A stretch of DNA of 5,220 nucleotides from an uncultured Candidatus Melainabacteria bacterium (GTDB lineage: Bacteria; Cyanobacteriota; Vampirovibrionia; Gastranaerophilales; Gastranaerophilaceae). Positions within the stretch are counted from its first letter, which is position 1, and each line of letters begins with the position of its first letter. Location: positions 1 to 5,220 of the forward strand of contig CAKVJR010000125.1 of the NCBI GenBank assembly GCA_934754855.1. The letters are read 5' to 3'. Positions 1-5,220 of this stretch are shown piece by piece. The translations under genes and the position numbers were made by a program. The notes beneath the pieces were generated by a model. It was given only the letters and a program-made list of their open reading frames with translations, did no database searches and was not told where the DNA came from.

Positions 1-1273
1 ATGTTGAGAAGAACTCAGACTTAGTCATGAATACACCGATAACAGGTTTTTCAGGGTGTTCAGCCTTGATTTCCATGACTGCTTTTGCAACATCGATATC
101 TTTCAAGCCCAAGAACGGCAAGTAGATAACCATAATCATATCAACGTTTTCATCAGCGATAACTGTTTCAAGTGTTTGCTTGTAGTGTTCAATCGGTGCT
201 GATGCAATCATATCAATCGGGTTTTTAACTGATGCTGCAGCAGGCAAGAAACTTCTCAATTTTTCTTTTGTTTCGTCTGTAATTTTTGCCATTTGCATAC
301 CGTATTCACAAACTGCATCAGTTGCCATAATTCCGGGGCCGCCTGAGTTTGTGATGATTGCAACTCTGTCGCCTTGCGGAATCGGGCAGTTAGCAAAAAC
401 TTTTGCGGTTGAGAACAAATCTTTCAAAGAATATTCTCTGATAACTCCTGATTGCATAAGAAGTGCGTTTGCTGCTTTATCGGCACCGGCAAGTGAGCCT
501 GTGTGTGATGATGCTGCAGAAGCACCTGCTGCCGAACGTCCTGCCTTCAATGCCAAAATCGGTTTTTTCTTTGAAATTCTTGTTGCCAATTTTCTGAAGT
601 TTGCAGGGTTTTGGATTGATTCCATATAAAGCAAAATTTGTTCGACGTCTTTTTCGTTTTCCCAATATTCAAGGGCTGTTTCAGCGTTAACATCTGCTTG
701 ATTACCGATTGAAATGAATTGAGCGAAACCAAGATTCAAGTCTTTCAAGATGTTCAAAATACCGCCGCCTAATGCACCTGATTGTGAAACAAAACCGATG
801 TGTCCTCTTTCGGGGAGTGATTCTGCGAAGCAGCCGTCCATTCTGACTTCAGGATTAGTGTTTACAACACCTAAGCAGTTAGGACCTACACATCTCATAC
901 CGTATTCACGAACTTTTGAAAGAAGTTGTTTTTCAAGTTCAGCACCGTCTTTGCCTGTTTCTTTGAAACCTGCCGTAATTACGCAAAGACCTTTGATGCC
1001 TTTTTCGTGGCATTGATCAATTGTAGCCAAAACGAATTTTGCGTTTACAACGATAATTGCCAAATCAATTTCTTCAGGAACTTCGAGAACTGAAGTATAT
1101 GCTTGTAATCCTTCGATAATTCCGCCTTTCGGGTTAATCGGGAAGATTTTACCGTTGAAATTGTATTCTTGTAATCTTTTCATGATATCCGAACCGATGG
1201 TGTGTTCTTTTGTTGAAGCACCAACAACTGCAATCGATTTCGGTTTCATTATTTTGTCTAAGTTTTGTTCCAT
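1..1273 (-). CDS. NDP-forming acyl-CoA (acetyl-CoA) synthetase, CoA-binding/alpha part; 3' end outside window
   Basis: This is the CoA-binding (alpha) part of an ADP-forming acyl-CoA synthetase, which converts acyl-CoA, ADP and phosphate to the free acid, CoA and ATP. In fermenters this is substrate-level ATP formation, usually from acetyl-CoA, in the cytoplasm. The 424 codons visible start with a Rossmann CoA-binding domain (residues about 8-135, with SIAVVGAS at 13-20 and VGPNCLG at 129-135). The succinyl-CoA ligase-like domains follow, with GFVSQSGALGGG at 160-171, SIGNQADV at 188-195 and SSHTGSLAG at 255-263. His257 is the histidine phosphorylated in this family. NSGGPGIMATDA (309-320) is also typical. 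The start is set by AGAAAGG eight bases upstream. The stop lies off the left edge, so a separate alpha subunit (about 460 residues) cannot be told from an alpha-beta fusion (about 700). Its Phe and Arg codons differ sharply from its neighbours, suggesting strong expression. The family is certain in my view; the acyl substrate is not. Confidence 0.93.
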   Translation of the reverse strand, partial: MEQNLDKIMKPKSIAVVGASTKEHTIGSDIMKRLQEYNFNGKIFPINPKGGIIEGLQAYTSVLEVPEEIDLAIIVVNAKFVLATIDQCHEKGIKGLCVITAGFKETGKDGAELEKQLLSKVREYGMRCVGPNCLGVVNTNPEVRMDGCFAESLPERGHIGFVSQSGALGGGILNILKDLNLGFAQFISIGNQADVNAETALEYWENEKDVEQILLYMESIQNPANFRKLATRISKKKPILALKAGRSAAGASAASSHTGSLAGADKAANALLMQSGVIREYSLKDLFSTAKVFANCPIPQGDRVAIITNSGGPGIMATDAVCEYGMQMAKITDETKEKLRSFLPAAASVKNPIDMIASAPIEHYKQTLETVIADENVDMIMVIYLPFLGLKDIDVAKAVMEIKAEHPEKPVIGVFMTKSEFFST

Positions 1274-1291
1274 GATTTTTACCTTTCTGTA

Positions 1292-1297
1292 AATATA
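1292..1297 (-). promoter_or_regulatory. possible internal -10 element for the acyl-CoA synthetase gene
   Basis: On the minus strand TATATT lies 18 bases before the ATG of the synthetase, inside the 36-base gap after the radical SAM gene. Transcription starting about seven bases on would give a very short leader that still carries the AGAAAGG ribosome site. I see no good -35 element upstream, and such hexamers arise easily in AT-rich DNA, so this is only a candidate. A separate promoter would fit the highly expressed codon style of the gene, which the weak-looking upstream gene does not share. Confidence 0.25.
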
Positions 1298-1309
1298 TGA
1301 TATGAACTG

Positions 1310-1954
1310 TTAATAACCTTTTGGTAACCATTCTCTGTTGCGGAATTTCGCACCTAAAGATTGGCAAATTTTTTCGCACTCGGCAACGTCAACAGGGGCT
1401 TTTTCAAACCCTGAAACTACAGACGCCGATGTTTCAATTCCTTCTTTTACGCAACCTTTGATAAACTCAATAACTGCATTATAGGCATTTTCCTTATCAG
1501 AAGGCTGAGATACAAAATTGTATTTTTCCTGATTTTCTGCATTAAGGCTGATTGAAACAGCATCAGCATACTTTGCAAGTTTGGGGATAATATTTTTTTT
1601 ATGAATTAAATTAGCCTGACCGTTTGTGTTTACTCGAATTTTGACATCAGGATAATTTTCTTTAATAAATTTCGATACTTCACAAAACATATCAAACTTA
1701 ATGAGCGGTTCGCCAAATCCGCAAAATACAACTTCTTTGGCATCGGGATTTTTTGAAATAACATCTTTAAATTGGTCAATTACAGCCGAAAAATCAAAGT
1801 TTTCATTGTCTAACCAAAGATTTTTTCCCTCAATTTCATCGGATAAATTTCTAATGCAAAACAAACAACGATTTGAGCATTTATTAGTCAAATTGATGTA
1901 AATTTTACCGTCTAACGTATAAACCAAATTCAGATTTTTTATTATCCCATTCAT
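1310..1954 (-). CDS. radical SAM protein, TatD-associated type
   Basis: A 214-residue radical SAM protein that matches my memory of the TatD family-associated radical SAM proteins (TIGR04038 type). The start region INLTNKCSNRCLFC holds the CX3CX2C motif (Cys26, Cys30, Cys33) that binds the [4Fe-4S] cluster and SAM. It is followed by VVFCGFGEP (75-83, SAM-binding GGEP equivalent), RVNTNGQANLI (107-117), SISLNA (134-139) and a C-terminal GAKFRNREWLP (201-211). Length is normal for this compact family, which lacks a C-terminal SPASM domain. The reaction and substrate are unknown to me. The usual partner tatD, a metal-dependent DNase-like gene, is not next to it here. It heads a minus-strand unit with the acyl-CoA synthetase 36 bases downstream, and is divergent from padR. 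There is no Shine-Dalgarno before the ATG; a promoter-like sequence ends seven bases upstream. Phe codons seen are almost all TTT, unlike the synthetase gene. Confidence 0.9.
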   Translation of the reverse strand: MNGIIKNLNLVYTLDGKIYINLTNKCSNRCLFCIRNLSDEIEGKNLWLDNENFDFSAVIDQFKDVISKNPDAKEVVFCGFGEPLIKFDMFCEVSKFIKENYPDVKIRVNTNGQANLIHKKNIIPKLAKYADAVSISLNAENQEKYNFVSQPSDKENAYNAVIEFIKGCVKEGIETSASVVSGFEKAPVDVAECEKICQSLGAKFRNREWLPKGY

Positions 1955-1961
1955 AGTTTAT

Positions 1962-1991
1962 ATTGTTGCACAATCCGTATTTGTTTTTCAA
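1962..1991 (-). promoter_or_regulatory. candidate promoter of the minus-strand radical SAM gene
   Basis: Read on the minus strand, TTGAAA (1991-1986) is followed by 18 bases and AACAAT (1967-1962), then seven bases to the ATG at 1954. Transcription would start at or within a base or two of the ATG, giving a leaderless or nearly leaderless mRNA. This fits the lack of any Shine-Dalgarno sequence. The -10 match is imperfect; TATAAA (1962-1957) is an alternative but would start inside the gene. Confidence 0.45.
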
Positions 1992-2059
1992 GAACTTTTT
2001 ATTTTTTTCACAATAAAAAATCAAATCGTGATTTTTATCCGAAAACTTGAAAAATAAAT
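1979..2059. repeat. inverted pair of 14-base AT-rich boxes around both divergent -35 elements
   Basis: CTTGAAAAATAAAT at 2046-2059 on the plus strand is matched by CTTGAAAAACAAAT on the minus strand (1992-1979), a single mismatch in 14 bases. The copies point outward, each containing the TTGAAA -35 element of the gene it faces, with 53 bases between them. They could be paired regulator sites coordinating both promoters or simply similar -35 regions in AT-rich DNA. PadR-type regulators commonly bind between or over such promoters, but the known PadR consensus (ATGT/ACAT) is not evident. Confidence 0.4.
2016..2036. promoter_or_regulatory. 8-bp dyad, candidate operator in the divergent promoter region
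   Basis: AAAAATCA (2016-2023) and TGATTTTT (2029-2036) are perfect inverted repeats separated by five bases. The dyad sits between the two divergent -35 elements, about ten bases upstream of the padR one. Its place suggests a binding site for a dimeric regulator, most simply the PadR-type protein encoded just downstream. Half the stem is an A/T run, so chance is not excluded. It is unlikely to be a terminator because no gene ends here. Confidence 0.4.
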
Positions 2060-2075
2060 CGATTAGATATACAAT
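2047..2075 (+). promoter_or_regulatory. promoter of padR-DUF512-radical SAM operon, probably leaderless
   Basis: TTGAAA (2047-2052), a 17-base spacer and TACAAT (2070-2075) form a good sigma-70-type promoter. Six bases separate the -10 from the ATG at 2082, so the expected transcription start is the A of that ATG. No Shine-Dalgarno sequence precedes the start codon, which agrees with a leaderless message. Confidence 0.6.
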
Positions 2076-2081
2076 TTTTCT

Positions 2082-2588
2082 ATGAGTGAAATTTGTATTT
2101 TATATTGTTTAACTAAGCGAGAAATGACGATATATTCCGTCAAAAAGCATATTTCGGAATATTTTGGAGCATTTACGAACCCGAGTCACGGAACAATCCA
2201 CCCGTGTATGAAGAAACTTTTGGGTTACGGATTTTTAAATGTAAATGATATTTTGTCGGACGGCGGGAAAAAATCGAGTTATTATTCAATTACGGACAAA
2301 GGGCGAAAATACTTTGTTGACTTGATGATGAGTGATTTCAGCGAAAATCCGTCGGTATTTTTGGGCGAAATTAACACAAGAATAGCCTCAATGGGGGCTT
2401 TACCGCACAAAGACAAGGAAGATTTCAGACAACATTGCCTCAAAGCACTTGAATTATATGAAATTACGACGAACAACCTTATAAACGACGAATATGCGGG
2501 ATTAGACGATTTTCAGAAACAGACGGCAAAATTAAGTGTTCAAAATACAAAAGCGATTGCCTCATTTTTAACGGATTTAAAGGTGTAA
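2082..2588 (+). CDS. PadR family transcriptional regulator
   Basis: A 168-residue cytoplasmic DNA-binding protein of the PadR type. Residues about 3-83 form the winged helix: an opening helix (CILYCLTKREMTIYSVKKHI in part), the recognition helix region GTIHPCMKKLLGYGFL (37-52), and a wing with DGGKKSSYYSITDKGRKYF (60-78), which is the characteristic PadR ending of the DNA-binding domain. The remaining residues (about 84-168) are helical, as expected of the C-terminal dimerisation region, and include an ELYEITTNNLINDEY stretch. Family members usually repress divergent or downstream genes and respond to small ligands; the ligand here is unknown. It is first in an operon, one base upstream of the DUF512 gene, and divergent from a radical SAM gene. 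The start is supported by the promoter geometry rather than by a ribosome site. The sequence is fairly diverged, so the family call rests on the wing and the overall layout. Confidence 0.82.
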   Translation: MSEICILYCLTKREMTIYSVKKHISEYFGAFTNPSHGTIHPCMKKLLGYGFLNVNDILSDGGKKSSYYSITDKGRKYFVDLMMSDFSENPSVFLGEINTRIASMGALPHKDKEDFRQHCLKALELYEITTNNLINDEYAGLDDFQKQTAKLSVQNTKAIASFLTDLKV

Positions 2589-2589
2589 C

Positions 2590-3882
2590 ATGCCCGCAAA
2601 AATCATCGAGGTTGCAAAAAATTCAATAGCGGAAGAACTTGAAATCGGAGTAGGCGACGAGATTTTAAAAATCAACGGACAAATTCCGAGGGATTATATA
2701 GACTACAACTACCTGACGACTTGTGAAGAATTGAATTTGTGGGTCAAACACGCAGACGGAACACCCGAGATATATGAAATCGAAAAAGATTTTGACGAAG
2801 ATTTGGGCGTAACATTTGAATCTGCAGTTTTTGACAGGATTAAACCCTGTACAAATCATTGTATTTTTTGCTTTGTGGACGGACAACCGGACGGAATGCG
2901 AAAAACCTTGTATATCAAGGACGATGACTATCGATTGTCATATTTACAAGGCTCTTATGTGACGTTGACGAACTTAACGGAAAAGGACAAAGAGAGGATT
3001 GCCTTGATGCACCTCGGACCGTTATATGTTTCCGTGCATGCAATGAAGCCCGAACTTCGGGTAAAAATGCTCAGAAATCCAAAGGCGGCACTGATTAAAG
3101 ACAATTTGAAATTTTTGCAGGAGAATGACATTCCGTTTCATGCACAAATAGTGTTATGCCCCGATATCAATGACGGAGAGGAGTTAAAATACACTCTTGA
3201 AGAACTTTATAAGTTCAAATCTGTTTTGCTCTCTGTTGCGATTGTTCCTGTCGGAATTACCCAATACAGAAAAGACCATCTCAAGACAGTTGACAAAGAA
3301 AGAGCAATTAAGTGTATTGAAATTGTGGACGAATTTAACAAAAAAAGGAAAAAATACCCCGTTTGCCTGTCAGATGAGTTTTATTTGATTGCGGAAAGGG
3401 AAGTTCCACCTGCAAAATATTACGGAAGATTTGAACAAATCGAAGACGGCGTCGGTTCTTTGAGATTGTTAAAAGATGATTTTGAAAAAAGATTTAAAAA
3501 ATCGCCAAAGAAACTCAACAAGCCGTTACGATTGACTTTTGGGGCTTCAAAATCAGTTTATAACACATTAAAAGATTTTGAGAAAAAACTTGTTGAAATT
3601 GAAAATTTGAGGGTTGAAATTGTAAAAGTCGAACCGCATTTTTACGGCAAGGACATATCTGTTGCGGGATTAATATGCTATCAGGATTTAGTTGACGCAA
3701 TGACGCCCGTCAAACCGAGCGATTTGGTCATACCGTCCGTAATGCTTTCTCCATATACGAACAAATTTTTGGACGGGAAACATCTCGACGACCTGAAAGA
3801 TACCCTCAAATGCAATATCCACGTGATAAAAGACATTTATTCGGTAAAAGAAATTTTTGATTTAATAAAAAAATCCGCATAA
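2590..3882 (+). CDS. DUF512 family Fe-S protein with PDZ-like N-terminus and radical SAM-like core
   Basis: A 430-residue protein of the DUF512 family, close to the type annotated in Cyanobacteria as a putative Fe-S oxidoreductase (TIGR03279). Residues about 1-60 are PDZ-like (SIAEELEIGVGDEILKINGQ, 12-31). The motif CTNHCIFCFVDGQP (87-100) supplies Cys87, Cys91 and Cys94 in the CX3CX2C pattern of a radical SAM [4Fe-4S] cluster. The middle part has YVTLTN (123-128), LYVSVHA (145-151), AQIVLCPDINDG (185-196) and PVGITQYR (220-227). The DUF512 region follows, with LSDEFYLIAE (260-269), DGVGSLRLL (286-294), GKDISVAGLI (353-362) and a C-terminal IPSVMLSP (381-388). Length is normal for the family. 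The reaction is unknown; PDZ-like domains usually bind peptide ends. The start has AAAGGTG four bases upstream, inside the end of padR, and the genes are one base apart, so translation is probably coupled. The next radical SAM gene follows after 35 bases. Confidence 0.92.
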   Translation: MPAKIIEVAKNSIAEELEIGVGDEILKINGQIPRDYIDYNYLTTCEELNLWVKHADGTPEIYEIEKDFDEDLGVTFESAVFDRIKPCTNHCIFCFVDGQPDGMRKTLYIKDDDYRLSYLQGSYVTLTNLTEKDKERIALMHLGPLYVSVHAMKPELRVKMLRNPKAALIKDNLKFLQENDIPFHAQIVLCPDINDGEELKYTLEELYKFKSVLLSVAIVPVGITQYRKDHLKTVDKERAIKCIEIVDEFNKKRKKYPVCLSDEFYLIAEREVPPAKYYGRFEQIEDGVGSLRLLKDDFEKRFKKSPKKLNKPLRLTFGASKSVYNTLKDFEKKLVEIENLRVEIVKVEPHFYGKDISVAGLICYQDLVDAMTPVKPSDLVIPSVMLSPYTNKFLDGKHLDDLKDTLKCNIHVIKDIYSVKEIFDLIKKSA

Positions 3883-3917
3883 AACTCAAAAAATTCAAAG
3901 CAAACTCGGAGCAAAAA

Positions 3918-4943
3918 ATGGCAGAAGAATCAAATTATAACAATAAAGATGACGAAGAGTATTTGAGTTGCGAATATTTGCAAGGCGGACTGAATTTTCA
4001 CGCTTTTAACATTTCTACGTGCAATTTTTGGACAAAAGGGCTGATATTTTACGAATTGAACGGACCTGACGGGAAAAAGACAAAAATTGATTTCAACGAA
4101 ATTGACGAAATCAGACGAAATGTTATCGAAAAGCGAGAAATTCCGGACGGTTGCAAGGGTTGTTTCAACCTTAAAAAGAAAAAATGGAAATACACAAGCA
4201 AAATTTCTATTTTGGACATAGACCATTGGCAAGATTGCAATTGCGGGTGCATATACTGCTCAAATTTGGGGTTAAAATATGCAAAATTTTTACAAAATGG
4301 AACGAAAAAGTCCGATTTTTATGATGTTTATCCGATTTTGGAAGAGATTTACAAGCAAAATAAATTTGCAAAAAAACTCAAAGTCAGCACGGCAGGCGGA
4401 GAACCCGCAAATTTGGAGGAGTATCCCGATATTGTCCGATTGCTTTTGAAAAATGAAGAAGAAAACGGTTGCGACAGCGAAATTTCATATCTTACTTCAG
4501 GGATAAAATATATTCCCGAAGTAGCGGCAGCATTGGAAAAGCCCAATAAATTTCTTACGACATCACTCGATTGCGGTTGCCGTGAAACGTACCTGAAAAT
4601 AAAGAGAACAGACGCTTTTGACGATTGTATAAAAAACTTAAAAGAATACATAAGCCACGCAAAAGACAAAAATCAGGTCATTTTAAAATACATATTTTTA
4701 CCGAATATTAACGATAACGTTGAAGAAATTGATAAATTTTTTGAAGTTGTCAAAAACATAGGCTGCACAAATGTTTCGTTTGCTTTGGAATTTTGTCAGG
4801 CATTAAGGCATAAAAAAGGTCAAAAAATCCCGAAAAACTTGTACGGTTTATTTGATTATGCCGAAAAAAAAGCAAAAGATTTGAACATAAATTATTTTGT
4901 GTTTGATATCGTAAAGGACTTGTTGGAAAAAGGTCATTATTAA
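3918..4943 (+). CDS. radical SAM protein with N-terminal SPASM/twitch-like cysteine region
   Basis: A 341-residue radical SAM enzyme of unknown substrate. The core starts around residue 94 and carries DCNCGCIYC (106-114): Cys107, Cys111 and Cys114 form CX3CX2C for the SAM-binding [4Fe-4S] cluster, with an additional Cys109 inside. STAGGEPANL (157-166) is the SAM-binding GGEP motif, and later strands TSLDCGC (215-221) and ILKYIFLPNINDN (255-267) fit the barrel. Ahead of the core, Cys18, Cys35 and a CKGC pair (Cys79, Cys82) follow the spacing of a shortened SPASM or twitch domain, which would bind an auxiliary cluster or zinc; such domains normally follow the barrel. SPASM-type enzymes often modify peptides or proteins, but no precursor peptide gene is visible nearby. 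The start has GGAG six bases upstream. It is last in the padR-DUF512 operon. A hairpin and uvrA follow. The radical SAM call is secure; the function is open. Confidence 0.88.
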   Translation: MAEESNYNNKDDEEYLSCEYLQGGLNFHAFNISTCNFWTKGLIFYELNGPDGKKTKIDFNEIDEIRRNVIEKREIPDGCKGCFNLKKKKWKYTSKISILDIDHWQDCNCGCIYCSNLGLKYAKFLQNGTKKSDFYDVYPILEEIYKQNKFAKKLKVSTAGGEPANLEEYPDIVRLLLKNEEENGCDSEISYLTSGIKYIPEVAAALEKPNKFLTTSLDCGCRETYLKIKRTDAFDDCIKNLKEYISHAKDKNQVILKYIFLPNINDNVEEIDKFFEVVKNIGCTNVSFALEFCQALRHKKGQKIPKNLYGLFDYAEKKAKDLNINYFVFDIVKDLLEKGHY

Positions 4944-4969
4944 AAAATTTTTCGCCGCCGAAGAATTTT
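4944..4969 (+). terminator. AT-rich hairpin after the radical SAM gene, weak terminator candidate
   Basis: Directly after the stop codon an 11-bp stem (4944-4954 with 4959-4969, one G-T pair) closes on a four-base loop CCGC. Two pairs next to the loop are G-C; the rest are A-T, and the only T run is the TTTT ending the 3' arm. It could end the padR operon weakly, perhaps in both directions. It overlaps the likely -35 region of uvrA, so it may have another role or be accidental. Confidence 0.4.
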
Positions 4970-4979
4970 ATGCAATAAT
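4951..4979 (+). promoter_or_regulatory. candidate extended -10 promoter of uvrA, probably leaderless
   Basis: AATAAT (4974-4979) is preceded by TGC, giving an extended -10, with six bases to the uvrA ATG at 4986. Seventeen bases upstream is TTCGCC (4951-4956), a poor -35 match, which an extended -10 can tolerate. No Shine-Dalgarno sequence precedes the ATG. The geometry equals that of the padR promoter and puts the transcription start on the A of the start codon. I see no LexA-type box in the 42-base gap. Confidence 0.5.
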
Positions 4980-4985
4980 ATTTGT

Positions 4986-5220
4986 ATGAGCGAAAAAATT
5001 ATCATTCGAGGGGCAAACCAACACAACCTCAAAAACGTAAATCTTGAATTACCGAAAAATGAACTGATTGTATTCACGGGCGTTAGCGGCTCGGGAAAGA
5101 GTTCTCTTGCTTTCGACACAATTTTTGCCGAGGGGCAAAGACGATACATCGAAAGTCTTTCTGTGTATGCAAGACAGTTTTTGGGACAACTTGATAAGCC
5201 TGATGTAGAGAGCATTGAAG
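4986..5220 (+). CDS. uvrA: UvrA, excinuclease ABC subunit A, N-terminal part; 3' end outside window
   Basis: The first 78 residues of UvrA, the ATPase that, with UvrB, finds bulky DNA lesions in nucleotide excision repair. Visible are the family's opening IIIRGANQHNLKNVNLELP (5-23), the Walker A motif GVSGSGKSS (32-40), and the UvrA signature FAEGQRRYIESLSVYARQFL (47-66, slightly shortened here in meaning to EGQRRY and SVYARQFL). The reading frame is open to the right edge, so the rest of the roughly 940-residue protein lies outside. The start matches the usual UvrA N-terminus. It lacks a Shine-Dalgarno sequence and appears to have its own extended -10 promoter, so it is probably a separate unit from the radical SAM operon 42 bases upstream, although read-through across the weak hairpin is possible. 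Confidence 0.97.
   Translation, partial: MSEKIIIRGANQHNLKNVNLELPKNELIVFTGVSGSGKSSLAFDTIFAEGQRRYIESLSVYARQFLGQLDKPDVESIE

Noticed and set aside
298..911. Repeated CATACCGTATTCAC at about 297-310 and 897-910
   Set aside because: Both copies encode the same short peptide EYGM in the acyl-CoA synthetase with the same preferred codons, so it is a coding coincidence and not a repeat element.
351..1016. Plus-strand open frames of 92 and 88 codons at 351-629 and 750-1016
   Set aside because: They lie antisense to the acyl-CoA synthetase, whose reading frame is unbroken and has strong family motifs; their translations are low-complexity and resemble no family I know.
2011..2038. The central dyad as a rho-independent terminator
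   Set aside because: Both flanking genes start here and point away, so no transcript is expected to end at this place; an operator is more sensible.
4349..4669. Minus-strand open frame of 106 codons inside the last radical SAM gene
   Set aside because: It is the mirror of the radical SAM coding frame, with a Ser/Phe-rich composition typical of antisense shadows and no ribosome site that I can see.
1310..4943. A RiPP (modified peptide) cluster built on the radical SAM genes
   Set aside because: No precursor peptide fits: the gaps are 36, 127, 1, 35 and 42 bases, no small Cys- or Gly-rich frame with a ribosome site is seen in them, and there is no transporter or peptidase in view.
4944..4985. 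SOS (LexA) box before uvrA
   Set aside because: I found neither a CTG-N10-CAG type nor a GAAC-N4-GTTC type site in the gap or in the first bases upstream of uvrA.

Overview
The window is about 5.2 kb of gene-dense, AT-rich bacterial DNA with six genes and almost no spare sequence. The largest gap is the 127-base divergent promoter region at 1955-2081, so no gene-free stretch reaches 300 bases. The gene content suggests a fermentative anaerobe: an ADP-forming acyl-CoA synthetase and three [4Fe-4S] radical SAM-type proteins. The DUF512 protein, with its PDZ-like N-terminus, resembles the family well known in Cyanobacteria and also found in Firmicutes. The AT-rich anaerobic character together with that protein would fit a non-photosynthetic cyanobacterial relative (Melainabacteria/Gastranaerophilales type). 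This placement is an inference from a few proteins and is not firm.

Layout. On the minus strand, a TatD-associated type radical SAM protein (1954 to 1310) is followed after 36 bases by the CoA-binding part of an NDP-forming acyl-CoA synthetase (1273 to the left edge, cut off). On the plus strand, a PadR-type regulator (2082-2588), a DUF512 Fe-S protein (2590-3882) and a second canonical radical SAM enzyme (3918-4943) look like one operon, with gaps of 1 and 35 bases. After a hairpin, uvrA begins at 4986 and runs off the right edge.

Regulation. The divergent region between the minus-strand radical SAM gene and padR carries a promoter-like sequence facing each way, two inverted copies of a shared AT-rich box around the -35 elements, and an 8-bp dyad between them that could be the PadR operator. 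The three genes that open transcription units (the minus-strand radical SAM gene, padR and uvrA) have no Shine-Dalgarno sequence. Each has a -10-like hexamer ending 6-7 bases before its ATG, which suggests leaderless mRNAs. The three internal genes have clear Shine-Dalgarno sequences.

How the genes may work together. PadR could control its own operon and the opposite one, linking three Fe-S/SAM proteins and possibly the acyl-CoA synthetase. No substrate can be named for any of the three Fe-S/radical SAM proteins. The acyl-CoA synthetase has a markedly different codon choice, consistent with high expression and a central role in energy metabolism. No mobile element, CRISPR array, tRNA or rRNA was seen.
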